From an uncultured Lachnospiraceae bacterium (lineage in GTDB: Bacteria; Bacillota; Clostridia; Lachnospirales; Lachnospiraceae): a DNA stretch of 64,000 bases. Under the pieces are notes generated by a model that saw nothing but the letters and a program-made list of their open reading frames with translations, was not told the origin of the DNA and searched no databases. A program made the translations under genes and the position numbers. Positions 52,391 to 60,959 of the stretch are shown here, one piece after another (position 1 is the stretch's first letter; every line of letters starts with the position of its first letter). The stretch is taken from contig CADCII010000001.1 in assembly GCA_902801515.1 (NCBI GenBank), positions 62,001-126,000 on the forward strand, in the 5' to 3' direction.

Positions 52391-53575
52391 ATGTACAGTA
52401 ATTTTGAATTTTTTGCACCCACAAAGATTGTGTTTGGAAAAGGGGCGGAAGAAAACGCCGGAAAGATGGTAAAAGCATTTGGCGGAACCAGAGTCCTGAT
52501 CCATTACGGAAGCCAGTCAGCGCTCCGCTCCGGCCTTATCGGAAGGGTTCAGAAGAGTCTGGATGCCGAGGGTTTGTACCACGTGGAACTGGGCGGAGTC
52601 GTGCCGAATCCGCATCTTGGAAAAGTGTATGAAGGCATCGAGCTTGGCAAAAAGGAAGGGATTGATTTCATCCTTGCCGTCGGCGGCGGAAGCGTGATTG
52701 ACTCTTCCAAGACGATCGCGCTTGGTCTTGCCAATCCGGAAGACGATGTGTGGGATTACTATATCGGGAAAAAGACAACCAATAAGTCGCTCCCGATCGG
52801 ATGTATCCTGACGCTGGCTGCCGCAGGAAGCGAAATGAGCGGCGGCGCTGTTATTACCAATGAGAAGAACGGTCTGAAGCGAGATTACGGTTCAGACTGT
52901 ATGCGCTCAAAATTCTCTCTGCTGAATCCGGAACTGACGATGACGCTGCCGGCGTACCAGACAAGCTGCGGTGTTGCTGATATCCTGATGCACACGATGG
53001 AGAGGTTCTTCAATCTGTGTGACAACATGGAGATGACCGACCGGATCAGTGTGACTCTCATGCGCAATGTCATGAAATACGCGAAGGTCCTGATGAAGGA
53101 ACCGGACAATTACAAAGCCAGAGCAGAGATCATGTGGGCAGGAACGCTCTCACACAATGATCTGACAGGCTGCGGATGTGCGGGCGGAGACTGGGCAACC
53201 CACAACATGGAGCATGAGATGGGCGGCATGTTTGACGTGGCGCACGGTGCGGGACTTGCAGCTATCTGGGGCAGCTGGGCAAGATACGTGTATAAAGCAG
53301 CGCCGGAGCGTTTTGTAAAGTTTGCCCTGGAGGTCATGGGAGTGATGCCCGGGGATCACGATGAAGACACCATCGAGAGTGGAATCCAGGCGATGGAGAG
53401 ATTCTACCATCAGATCGGCATGCCGGTGAATATGAGAGAACTCGGCATCGAACCGACCGAAGAACAGATTGCATTCATGGCGGCAAGCTGTGAAGAGAAA
53501 GCAGGAGGAGCCAACGGACAGGTCATCCCGCTGAAGAAGGAAGATATGGAAAAGATCTACCGCATGGCATTGTGA
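52391..53575 (+). CDS. iron-containing alcohol dehydrogenase (butanol dehydrogenase type)
   Basis: A 394-residue group III alcohol dehydrogenase. The dinucleotide region has AVGGGSVIDSSKTIAL and the metal site lies in YQTSCGVADILMHTMERF, HNMEHEMGGMFDVAHGAGLA with its histidines. Closest resemblance is to NAD(P)H-dependent butanol dehydrogenases of clostridia (BdhA, YugJ). ATG 52391 follows AAAGGA. A candidate promoter, TTGCGA (52268-52273), 17 bp, TATACA (52291-52296), is weak. The gene ends 4 bp before a repeat hairpin. Confidence 0.9.
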   Translation: MYSNFEFFAPTKIVFGKGAEENAGKMVKAFGGTRVLIHYGSQSALRSGLIGRVQKSLDAEGLYHVELGGVVPNPHLGKVYEGIELGKKEGIDFILAVGGGSVIDSSKTIALGLANPEDDVWDYYIGKKTTNKSLPIGCILTLAAAGSEMSGGAVITNEKNGLKRDYGSDCMRSKFSLLNPELTMTLPAYQTSCGVADILMHTMERFFNLCDNMEMTDRISVTLMRNVMKYAKVLMKEPDNYKARAEIMWAGTLSHNDLTGCGCAGGDWATHNMEHEMGGMFDVAHGAGLAAIWGSWARYVYKAAPERFVKFALEVMGVMPGDHDEDTIESGIQAMERFYHQIGMPVNMRELGIEPTEEQIAFMAASCEEKAGGANGQVIPLKKEDMEKIYRMAL

Positions 53576-53579
53576 GGAT

Positions 53580-53631
53580 GAACAAGTGCCTGTCACTCGT
53601 ATAACATTAAACAAGTGACAGGCGCTCGTTC
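53580..53631. repeat. inverted pair of the 16.6-kb repeat family, forming a hairpin
   Basis: Two copies in opposite orientation (53580-53600 and 53611-53631) pair over 21 positions with two mismatches and one G:T pair around a 10-nt loop. The shared core is GTGACAGGC. The element fills the space between two convergent genes and its last bases form the stop codon of the DUF4317 gene, so it probably acts as the terminator for both. Confidence 0.75.
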
Positions 53632-54754
53632 ACATCTGGGAGATCCGTATTCCATTGACTGTCAGCTCGTCTGTGACCGGGATTACCAGGCAGCGTCTTC
53701 CGTCTATGATGCGTTCTTCGATCAGGTCGGAGCGGTCCGGACTGATGCGGATGCTGATATCAGGCGTGTGGATGTCCAGCTTTGTTTTCGCCGTCACATT
53801 GGATGCCTGGATCTTCCCGTCTTCACCGACGTTTTCGTCATAGACGGTGTCGAAGTTCTGAAGATTCTCTTCTTCCACGCCTGCTTTGCTCAGGATTACT
53901 TTCACATCATGCTTGTCAAAGGATATCGGATCAGGGTTCTCTTTTTCCTGCTCTGCTTTCTCCCGCAGCGTATCGTGGATCATCAGGACGTTTTCAAAAC
54001 TGCAGTTTTCTCCAAGTGTCTGTTCCACCACCTGCTGGAAGGCTTCTTTCTGGAGTCCTGCCGTAAGAGGAAGTGTGCAGCCCAGAAGACGGTCGGTGAG
54101 ATCAAAATGAAGGTCTTCGGCGTCTTTGGAATAATACAGGACGCTGTGGATGTCATTTCCCCTGTCATTGAAAGCAGGGAAGAGGAATCCGAGGACGGGC
54201 ATTCCCACGATCCACTGGCGGTTCAGGCTGTGGAAACTCTGCGTCTCACGGTCATAGGAGAGTGCGGGTTTTGCCAGGTCTACGGGGCAGATCACCGCCT
54301 GGAAATAGTCATAGACTTCATCGGAGGCGTCGAACATCTCTGATCCATCGGTGGCTTTCCCCGGAACGTCATAGGCATTGGCGATCAGAAGGATCAGATA
54401 ACTTTCACCTGTGATGTAACTGTCGATGACTTTGTCGTAAAACTCATTGAGAAGTTCTTCATCCTCCAGATGGCTCTGGCGCAGGTCGTACAGGAATCTT
54501 TCGGTTCCGCCTTCCACCTCTGATTCAGCTGTAAAATCCATATTCAGGAGATTTTTTCCAAGTGTCCCGGACAGGCTCTTTTTAAAGATATCCAGATATT
54601 TGAAGATCTCTTCCTCTTCAAGGAGCCCGAAACTCTGGGAGAAGGTCGTGATCTTCTCCTTTTCCGCGCTCACGTAGCACCCGCAGATTCTGGTGATGGT
54701 CTGGCGTGTTGGATTGAGTTGTTTCCTGATCTCTGCGACCTCTTTCTTATTCAT
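53630..54754 (-). CDS. DUF4317 domain protein
   Basis: A 374-residue cytoplasmic protein of the DUF4317 family, found mainly in Clostridia and of unknown function. The N-terminal MNKKEVAEIRKQ, then ITRICGCYV, and the middle CPVDLAKPALSY and RQWIVGMPVLGFLFPAFNDR are recognisable family segments. It is acidic, has no signal or membrane segment, and no catalytic motif I can name. GGAGG lies 6 bp before ATG 54754. It is divergent from fucO and convergent with the alcohol dehydrogenase; its last codon sits in the repeat hairpin. Confidence 0.82.
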   Translation of the reverse strand: MNKKEVAEIRKQLNPTRQTITRICGCYVSAEKEKITTFSQSFGLLEEEEIFKYLDIFKKSLSGTLGKNLLNMDFTAESEVEGGTERFLYDLRQSHLEDEELLNEFYDKVIDSYITGESYLILLIANAYDVPGKATDGSEMFDASDEVYDYFQAVICPVDLAKPALSYDRETQSFHSLNRQWIVGMPVLGFLFPAFNDRGNDIHSVLYYSKDAEDLHFDLTDRLLGCTLPLTAGLQKEAFQQVVEQTLGENCSFENVLMIHDTLREKAEQEKENPDPISFDKHDVKVILSKAGVEEENLQNFDTVYDENVGEDGKIQASNVTAKTKLDIHTPDISIRISPDRSDLIEERIIDGRRCLVIPVTDELTVNGIRISQM

Positions 54755-54879
54755 GACCGACCTCCGGTTATTTTTGCTTATTTCAGATACACCTCAGTGT
54801 GGGATCGTCCTCCGCCACTGAAGTCGTATTCAGGAAACCACATTCTATCATAGTTGACAGTTTTTTCACAGTTTTTATC

Positions 54880-54908
54880 TTGCATGGTTTTTTCAACTTT
54901 TTTATAAT
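54880..54908 (+). promoter_or_regulatory. promoter of fucO
   Basis: TTGCAT (54880-54885), 17 bp, perfect TATAAT (54903-54908). A second candidate lies just upstream, TTGACA (54854-54859), 16 bp, TATCTT (54876-54881). The two spacers share T-rich stretches. Confidence 0.6.
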
Positions 54909-54956
54909 GCTTCTGACAGTTGTTTTTACTTAAAATGAAGAAAGAGAGAAATGAAT

Positions 54957-56102
54957 ATGGCTAACAGATTTATCCTGAATCCGGTTTCTTATCACGGCAA
55001 AGGCGCTATCCAGGAGATCCCGGGGATCGCTAAGAAAGAAGGTTTCAGCAAAGTATTCGTCGCATCCGATCCGGACCTGGTGAAGTTCGGCGTTACCGCC
55101 AAAGTTACTGATCTGCTTGAGAAGGAAGGCATCGCATATACTCTGTATACCGATATCAAGCCGAACCCCACAATTGAAAATGTACAGAACGGCGTTAAGG
55201 CGTTTAAGGAAGCCGGAGCGGATTCTATCATCGCGATCGGCGGAGGTTCTTCCATGGATACCGCCAAGGCGATCGGCATTATCATCACCAATCCGGAGTT
55301 TGCGGATGTCCGTTCTCTGGAAGGCGTCGCACCGACGAAGAATCACGCGGTCAAGACCATCGCTGTCCCGACGACTGCAGGTACGGCTGCTGAGGTCACC
55401 ATCAACTATGTCATCACGGATGTCGAGAAGGAAAGAAAGTTCGTCTGTGTCGACGAGCATGATATCCCGGAATACGCAGTGGTTGACCCTGAGATGATGT
55501 CCTCCATGCCGAAGGGGCTTACCGCTTCCACAGGTATGGATGCCCTGACACACGCGATCGAAGGCTACACCACAAGGGGTGCCTGGGAACTGTCCGATAT
55601 GTTCCATATCGAAGCGATCCGTCTGATCGGCAAGCACCTGAGAGATGCTGTCAACAATGAGACCTCCGGACGTGAAGGAATGGCGCTGGGTCAGTATATC
55701 GCAGGAATGGGATTCTCCAATGTCGGTCTTGGCATCGATCACGCGATGGCACACACCCTGTCCGCTCATTACGATACTCCGCATGGTGTTGCATGTGCGA
55801 TGTTCCTGCCCATCAGCATGGAATTCAACCGGGATTACACAGGCGAGCGTTATCGTGAGATCGCCCGTGCTCTCGGAGTGAAGGGTGTGGACGAGATGTC
55901 CCAGGAAGAGTACCGTGACGCTGCGATCAATGCGGTCAGGCAGCTGTCTGAGGATGTCGGTATTCCGAAGAAAAATGAGAAGATCCGTGAGGAAGATCTG
56001 GATCAGCTGGCAACGGATGCTCTGAACGACGCCTGCTACCCGGGCAATCCGAGAGAGGCTGACAAAGAGCAGGTCATCGCCATGTTCCGCCAGCTCATGT
56101 AA
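54957..56102 (+). CDS. fucO: lactaldehyde reductase / propanediol oxidoreductase
   Basis: An iron-dependent group III alcohol dehydrogenase, 381 residues from ATG 54957. Long stretches match E. coli FucO, such as NPEFADVRSLEG, PTTAGTAAEVTINYVITD and MALGQYVAGMGFSNVGLG with one or two changes; the metal residues are in TGMDALTHAIEGY, GIDHAMAHTLSAHYDTPHG. It reduces L-lactaldehyde to 1,2-propanediol when deoxysugars are fermented. No fucose or rhamnose genes are adjacent. ATG 54951 is also possible. It is monocistronic, with its own promoter and terminator. Confidence 0.92.
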   Translation: MANRFILNPVSYHGKGAIQEIPGIAKKEGFSKVFVASDPDLVKFGVTAKVTDLLEKEGIAYTLYTDIKPNPTIENVQNGVKAFKEAGADSIIAIGGGSSMDTAKAIGIIITNPEFADVRSLEGVAPTKNHAVKTIAVPTTAGTAAEVTINYVITDVEKERKFVCVDEHDIPEYAVVDPEMMSSMPKGLTASTGMDALTHAIEGYTTRGAWELSDMFHIEAIRLIGKHLRDAVNNETSGREGMALGQYIAGMGFSNVGLGIDHAMAHTLSAHYDTPHGVACAMFLPISMEFNRDYTGERYREIARALGVKGVDEMSQEEYRDAAINAVRQLSEDVGIPKKNEKIREEDLDQLATDALNDACYPGNPREADKEQVIAMFRQLM

Positions 56103-56139
56103 ACTGCATAAAGCAGTTTCTGGCAGCCTTAAAGTATAC

Positions 56140-56170
56140 AGCACCGGTCCGTTCCCGGACCGGTGCTTTT
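56140..56170 (+). terminator. rho-independent terminator after fucO
   Basis: A perfect 12-bp GC-rich stem (56140-56151 with 56156-56167), 4-nt loop, and TTTT. A small AACTGC/GCAGTT hairpin (56102-56118) precedes it. Confidence 0.85.
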
Positions 56171-56267
56171 GTATATCCGGCTGCACTCGCACAGTGTACA
56201 GGAATATGATATGATATATTGATTACAGAACAGACAGATATACCAGTCATTGTGGGGCGGTAAACAC

Positions 56268-57242
56268 ATGCTGAATTTATTTCACAGACTTTCCGGAGTT
56301 CTTCCAATCCTGGAGGCATCACTTGCCCAGACGGAAGAAGGGACTCTGCTGAACAATGAATATACACAGGAACTGAAGGACGGGGCGAAGTTTGCCTGGT
56401 CTACTGTCTTTTCGTCAAAATTTTTCTTTGCACTGATCCTTGCAGTCATGCTGCCGGTTCTTTTCAAGGTCGTGGACCTGGTGGTCAGGCCGATCCGGAA
56501 ACGCAATGCCAGCGCGCTGATCGCATTTCTTGCGGGTATGGTCAAGGCGGTGATCGCGATCGTCATTATCGTCCGGATCGTGAACCTGTTTTTTCCGATC
56601 AGCGGGATCGCTGAACAGCTCCTGATGTCTTCCTCTCTGGTGGTGGTTGTTCTCGGGTTTGTGTTCCAGGAAGGACTGTCCAATATCGTACATGGATTCA
56701 TTTTGTCGGTATCAAAACCGTTCCAGATCGGGGACCGCGTTACTGTCACGATCGACGGGACTGCGCTGACCGGATATATCCGGTCCATGGGGCTTCGGTC
56801 GACTACGATACAGAATGTTGAGAACAATGCGATGGTAATCGTCCCCAATTCAAAGATGGACCTGGCGATGATCCAGAATAACTATCTGGAATCGGAAGAT
56901 TCCAGTTCGGCTTTCCTGGATCTGAGCGTGACCTATGAATCAGACCTGGAAGAGGCCATCGCCCTGATCAGGCACTGCATCGCGGACAATCCGGCTGTTG
57001 CGTCGGAATGTATCAGGACACTGAATGCAGATCCGCCGATGGTTCTTGTCAGGAATTTCGGTGAATCCGGTATCGATATACGAGGGATCGTCAGGACCCA
57101 TACGGTGGAGGAAAACTTTGCCGCCTGTTCTGAGATCAGAAGAGCTGTCAAGAAGGCAATCGATGAGAGTCCTTCGGTCTTCTTTGCGTATCCGCATGTA
57201 CATGTTGTTACCGGGGAGGATAAAAATGAGACAGCATCATAA
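56268..57242 (+). CDS. mechanosensitive ion channel, MscS family
   Basis: A 324-residue small-conductance mechanosensitive channel opening under hypo-osmotic stress. Three membrane helices (about 48-70, 85-110, 118-140) end in the pore-lining VVVVLGFVFQEGLSNIVHGFILS, followed by the beta domain PFQIGDRVTV and the MscS signature IVPNSKMDLAMIQN. ATG 56268 is preferred because GGGGCGG lies about 8 bp before it. A weak candidate promoter, TGCACT (56182-56187), 17 bp, TATGAT (56205-56210), lies upstream. Its 3' end overlaps the next gene by 17 bp. Confidence 0.9.
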   Translation: MLNLFHRLSGVLPILEASLAQTEEGTLLNNEYTQELKDGAKFAWSTVFSSKFFFALILAVMLPVLFKVVDLVVRPIRKRNASALIAFLAGMVKAVIAIVIIVRIVNLFFPISGIAEQLLMSSSLVVVVLGFVFQEGLSNIVHGFILSVSKPFQIGDRVTVTIDGTALTGYIRSMGLRSTTIQNVENNAMVIVPNSKMDLAMIQNNYLESEDSSSAFLDLSVTYESDLEEAIALIRHCIADNPAVASECIRTLNADPPMVLVRNFGESGIDIRGIVRTHTVEENFAACSEIRRAVKKAIDESPSVFFAYPHVHVVTGEDKNETAS

Positions 57243-58029
57243 CGGTATCAGGATCCGGAAAGTATTCTTTCTGGCTATCCTGATCACTCTGATCCTTTCA
57301 TCCGGCGCATATGCGAAGACCGCAAAATATTACAAACCTGCCCAGGCGGCGTCGTGGATCCGGAGACAGGCAGGAAAGTCTGTCTACTACTGGAATCCGA
57401 AGTCTTCTGCCCAGTGTACGGAGCTTGTTTACAGCTATTACAGACATCTGGATGTAAATGCGCCGGATACGGACGCGTGGCAGTATTCAGAGGCAAAGCC
57501 GCCCTCGGGATGGAAGAAGATCCGGTACTATGCCGGTTTTACAGCCCAGCCGGGAGACGTGGCAGTCTGGACCGGAGGGCGGTACGGACATGTGTCGCTT
57601 ATAGTGTCCGCGAATTCATCTTCATTTCTGTCACTGGACCAGAACATGAACGGAAGACACTTTGCGGCTTTCTACCGGCATTCTTATGCGCAGGAAGGAG
57701 AATTGTCCTTCTGGGGCGTGATACGGCCGGGGTTTAAAAAGGGTAAGAAGGACAGCCATGCCGTATCTTCCGGGAGAAAGATACGAAGCTGCGTCTACTA
57801 TTACAGGGGAAGCGGTAAACACTTTGCCGTCAAGGATATACAGATCCGCATGCGCAGAGGCAAGATAACCTGCTCCTGTAAGGTTTACTGTAAAAATAAA
57901 CTGCTCAGCAGAAAGAAATACCGGATCAGATGCAGCGTAAACCGCAAAAAAAAGACAGTAACCTGTTATATTACGGGAAAAGGGGCGTACAGTAAGTGCA
58001 GGGGTAAGGTCAGGGTACCGGTAACCTGA
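57226..58029 (+). CDS. secreted CHAP-like (NlpC/P60 superfamily) protein
   Basis: A 267-residue exported protein. A signal peptide with a basic start and hydrophobic core ends in SSGAYA. Then comes a CHAP-like amidase/peptidase domain with the likely catalytic Cys in AQCTELVYSYY and His in GGRYGHVSLIVS after QPGDVAVW. The last about 80 residues are very basic and hold six cysteines, which could bind wall polymers or form disulfides. GGGGAGGA precedes ATG 57226, inside the mscS gene. It probably cleaves or remodels peptidoglycan. Confidence 0.78.
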   Translation: MRQHHNGIRIRKVFFLAILITLILSSGAYAKTAKYYKPAQAASWIRRQAGKSVYYWNPKSSAQCTELVYSYYRHLDVNAPDTDAWQYSEAKPPSGWKKIRYYAGFTAQPGDVAVWTGGRYGHVSLIVSANSSSFLSLDQNMNGRHFAAFYRHSYAQEGELSFWGVIRPGFKKGKKDSHAVSSGRKIRSCVYYYRGSGKHFAVKDIQIRMRRGKITCSCKVYCKNKLLSRKKYRIRCSVNRKKKTVTCYITGKGAYSKCRGKVRVPVT

Positions 58030-58040
58030 TAAAACTTTAA

Positions 58041-58069
58041 GAGAAACACAGACTGTTCTGTGGTATACT
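58041..58069 (+). promoter_or_regulatory. candidate extended -10 promoter for the cdaA operon
   Basis: TATACT (58064-58069) is preceded by TG at the extended -10 position; the -35 (58041-58046) is poor. The spacer holds a CACAGA/TCTGTG inverted repeat (58047-58062) that could be a regulator site. Confidence 0.45.
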
Positions 58070-58117
58070 CTTAGAAAGACAGCATACAAGTCCGGACGCA
58101 GAGGGGAGTACGTGTCC

Positions 58118-58744
58118 ATGGCACAACAGGAAAAGATAAGACTGATGACGAGGCTTGCGATCCTCGAAAAACAGCATGGAAAACAGATCCGGAGAGCGGA
58201 GAACGCATTCCGGATTGATTTGCTGACCAATCCCGTCTGGAAGATGGGATTTTTTGCGTCGCTGGCATGTGCTGCTGTTGCTGGTATACTCATGGCGCTC
58301 AATATCAATATGTTCCTGGATGCTTTTGCCTCAGGACAGTTGAAAAGCCTGATCATGATCGTTCTGATCGCCTACGGCAGCATTCTCCTGATCACGATTA
58401 TTATCGCCGCCATCAGATCTTACGGCGCGTACAGGAAGTCGCTCTATTACCAGAGACAGTATCACAGCCTGCTTGAGAAGATCAGAAGGTTTGACCAGGA
58501 ACGCGGAGGGGGATCCAGGTATGCTCAGGGTTCCGGAGGTTCTTCTTCCCGCTATGCCGGCGGAACCCCCCGCCGCCCTTCGGATGATGATGACGACTGG
58601 GAGGACGATGACGTCCCGGGGGATGTTCCGAAGGGGAAAAGAAAGAGAGAAGACCTTGACTACCGGCGCATGGAGACGCTGGAGTTTGAGGATGATGAAT
58701 ACAGTTATTACGTAGAAGCGACACCGAAGAGAGGAGGCAGATAA
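58118..58744 (+). CDS. small two-helix membrane protein of unknown function
   Basis: A 208-residue protein I do not recognise. Residues 1-45 are charged and helical, two membrane helices follow (about 46-66 and 80-102), then a basic helix, a Gly/Ser-rich linker, a run of acidic residues (about 152-167) and a charged tail. GAGGGGAG lies 9 bp before ATG 58118. The gene sits 2 bp before cdaA in the same transcript, so it may assist or respond to cyclic-di-AMP signalling at the membrane. Confidence 0.72.
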   Translation: MAQQEKIRLMTRLAILEKQHGKQIRRAENAFRIDLLTNPVWKMGFFASLACAAVAGILMALNINMFLDAFASGQLKSLIMIVLIAYGSILLITIIIAAIRSYGAYRKSLYYQRQYHSLLEKIRRFDQERGGGSRYAQGSGGSSSRYAGGTPRRPSDDDDDWEDDDVPGDVPKGKRKREDLDYRRMETLEFEDDEYSYYVEATPKRGGR

Positions 58745-58746
58745 GG

Positions 58747-59610
58747 ATGAGCAGTCTGGTAGCATGGATCGACTCCCATCTTAATTTTCTGCGCCTTCCC
58801 AATGTGTCGGTTACCGCGACAGACATAGTTGAGATCCTGATCCTGACATGGCTGGTATACCGCCTTCTGAACTTTATCAAAACTTCACATGCATGGACAC
58901 TCCTTCGGGGAATCCTGATCATCGCGGCGGCTCTGGCAGCAGTCTATCTGTTCCAGATGGACACCCTGATCTATATCATTAATCAGGGAATGAGCATCGT
59001 GATCATCACGCTGGTCGTCGTGTTCCAGCCGGAACTGAGGAAAGTTCTGGAGACACTGGGTGAGCGGGAGATCCTGAATCATTCATTTCTCTTCGGTCAG
59101 AACAGGAATGCTGCCGGAAGATTCTCCGACAGGACGGTGGATGAACTGGTCCGTGCCTGCGTTGAGATGTCCTCTGAGCGCACCGGGGCACTTATCGTGA
59201 TCGAGCAGAATGAGAATCTTCATGAATATGAACGAACCGGAATTGAGATCGATGCTCTGGTGACGAGCCAGCTTCTGATCAATATTTTCGAGCACAACAC
59301 ACCGCTGCATGACGGTGCTGTGATCGTGCGCGGAGACCGCGTGACAGCAGCTACCTGTTATCTGCCTCTGTCGGACAATAAGTCTCTGTCCAAGGCACTG
59401 GGTACAAGACACCGCGCCGGCGTAGGCGTATCGGAGATGACAGATTCCTTCACGATCATAGTATCTGAGGAGACCGGCGGTATCTCTGCGGCTTACAAGG
59501 GTGAACTTCAGAGAAATATCACGGAGAAGATGCTGCGTGACCGGCTGGTGGAATTGCAGAACAAGGTCGTTGTGCAGAAGAAAAAACGCAGGACAAGGAG
59601 GGCAGGATAA
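58747..59610 (+). CDS. cdaA: diadenylate cyclase CdaA
   Basis: Makes the second messenger cyclic-di-AMP from two ATP. The 287-residue protein has three N-terminal membrane helices (to about residue 95) and a DAC domain with both catalytic motifs, DGA at 189-191 and RHR at 221-223. The C-terminus is very basic. It overlaps cdaR by one base (TAATG). The usual third gene glmM is not present downstream. Confidence 0.96.
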   Translation: MSSLVAWIDSHLNFLRLPNVSVTATDIVEILILTWLVYRLLNFIKTSHAWTLLRGILIIAAALAAVYLFQMDTLIYIINQGMSIVIITLVVVFQPELRKVLETLGEREILNHSFLFGQNRNAAGRFSDRTVDELVRACVEMSSERTGALIVIEQNENLHEYERTGIEIDALVTSQLLINIFEHNTPLHDGAVIVRGDRVTAATCYLPLSDNKSLSKALGTRHRAGVGVSEMTDSFTIIVSEETGGISAAYKGELQRNITEKMLRDRLVELQNKVVVQKKKRRTRRAG

Positions 59611-60923
59611 TGGTGCATAAGATCCGTCAGGCCCTTCTGGGCAATCTGTGGCTGAAGTTTCTCTCTCTTGTAATAGGTGCGGCTATCTGGCTGATGGTAT
59701 CCAACGCGGACAATCCGACCAGAACCCAGCTGTTTACCAACATACCGATCAATATCGTCAATCAGGATTCGATTGCGGATATCGGCAAGGTCGTTGAACC
59801 GGAGGGCAACGGTACAGTTACTCTGCGTGTTACGGAGAAGCGGTCTGTCCTGGAAAAACTGAGCAAATCAGGATCTGCTTTCTATGTAGAGGCAGACATG
59901 AATAATATCACGGAACTGAACACGGTTCCTCTTACAGTCACCTGTTCCAATGCGGCAGTCACCTGGGATAAGATCGAGGTTCTCCCATCCAGTCTGAAGG
60001 TTACACTTGAAGACAAGGTGGAGCAGACTTATGTTGCCTCCGTATCGGCAGACGGCTCTCCGGCCATCGGCTATGAAGTCGGCAGCACCCAGATCCTTGA
60101 AGGCAAGAACGTTGTCATAGCAGGACCGAGGTCGCTGATGAATATTATCAACCAGGTAGTGGCTCCGGTCAATGTGGCGGGAATGGAAGCAGACGCGGTC
60201 CTGAGCGGTATCCTGAAAGTATATGACAAGAACGGTGCTGCATTCACAGACTCACAGCTGTCCAGCCTTGAGTTCAAGGATGAAGTGGGCAATATCATTA
60301 CCGAACATACGGTCAATGTCAGTGTGGACCTGTGGAAGATCAAGACAGATGTACCGATCATTGTTACGACTACAGGCAGCCCCGCGTGGGGATATAATGT
60401 AACGCGCATCACAACGATTCCGGAGACGATCAGTGTTGCCGGAACCGATGAGGCTCTGGAAGCGCTTGGCAATGAGTTCGATGTTGCCGATCCGGTGGAT
60501 GTCAGCGGAGCAAAGGAGACTGTGACGGCCGAGATCGATCTGACCAATACTCTGGCCGGCATGGACGGAATCAAACTGATTACGGATGCGGATCCGACGG
60601 TCCAGGTATCTGTTGTGATCGAGGCAAACGGAGATGTTACTCTGTCCGTTCCGCTCAGCGACATCAATTTTGAGAACAGGCCGGAGGGAATGAATCTGGT
60701 TGTGACGCCTGCCGATGAAGTGTCGGTCAAGATCCATCCGCAGTCGGAAGATGCTGCACAGATCACCGGGTCAGACCTGACTCTAAGTGCGGATCTTGCT
60801 TCCTGCTCTGAGGCGGGCAGCTACGATATTCCGATTACGGTTGAACTGCCTGAAGGGTATGAACTGGCAGAGAACGTCAGTATTACTGTGGTCTCGACCA
60901 GACAGGAAGAGCAGACAGAATGA
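59610..60923 (+). CDS. cdaR: CdaA regulator, YbbR-domain protein
   Basis: A 437-residue protein that modulates CdaA from outside the membrane. One N-terminal helix (about 12-32) is followed by four YbbR-type beta repeats, each starting with a short FxNIPI or VPI-like strand. The C-terminus ends in Glu/Gln. The start ATG shares its A with the cdaA stop codon, so translation is coupled. In this genome the next gene belongs to polysaccharide synthesis rather than to glucosamine metabolism. Confidence 0.93.
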   Translation: MVHKIRQALLGNLWLKFLSLVIGAAIWLMVSNADNPTRTQLFTNIPINIVNQDSIADIGKVVEPEGNGTVTLRVTEKRSVLEKLSKSGSAFYVEADMNNITELNTVPLTVTCSNAAVTWDKIEVLPSSLKVTLEDKVEQTYVASVSADGSPAIGYEVGSTQILEGKNVVIAGPRSLMNIINQVVAPVNVAGMEADAVLSGILKVYDKNGAAFTDSQLSSLEFKDEVGNIITEHTVNVSVDLWKIKTDVPIIVTTTGSPAWGYNVTRITTIPETISVAGTDEALEALGNEFDVADPVDVSGAKETVTAEIDLTNTLAGMDGIKLITDADPTVQVSVVIEANGDVTLSVPLSDINFENRPEGMNLVVTPADEVSVKIHPQSEDAAQITGSDLTLSADLASCSEAGSYDIPITVELPEGYELAENVSITVVSTRQEEQTE

Positions 60924-60959
60924 GCATAAGCCATTCGGATATTTTGGGGAATTCGGTTC

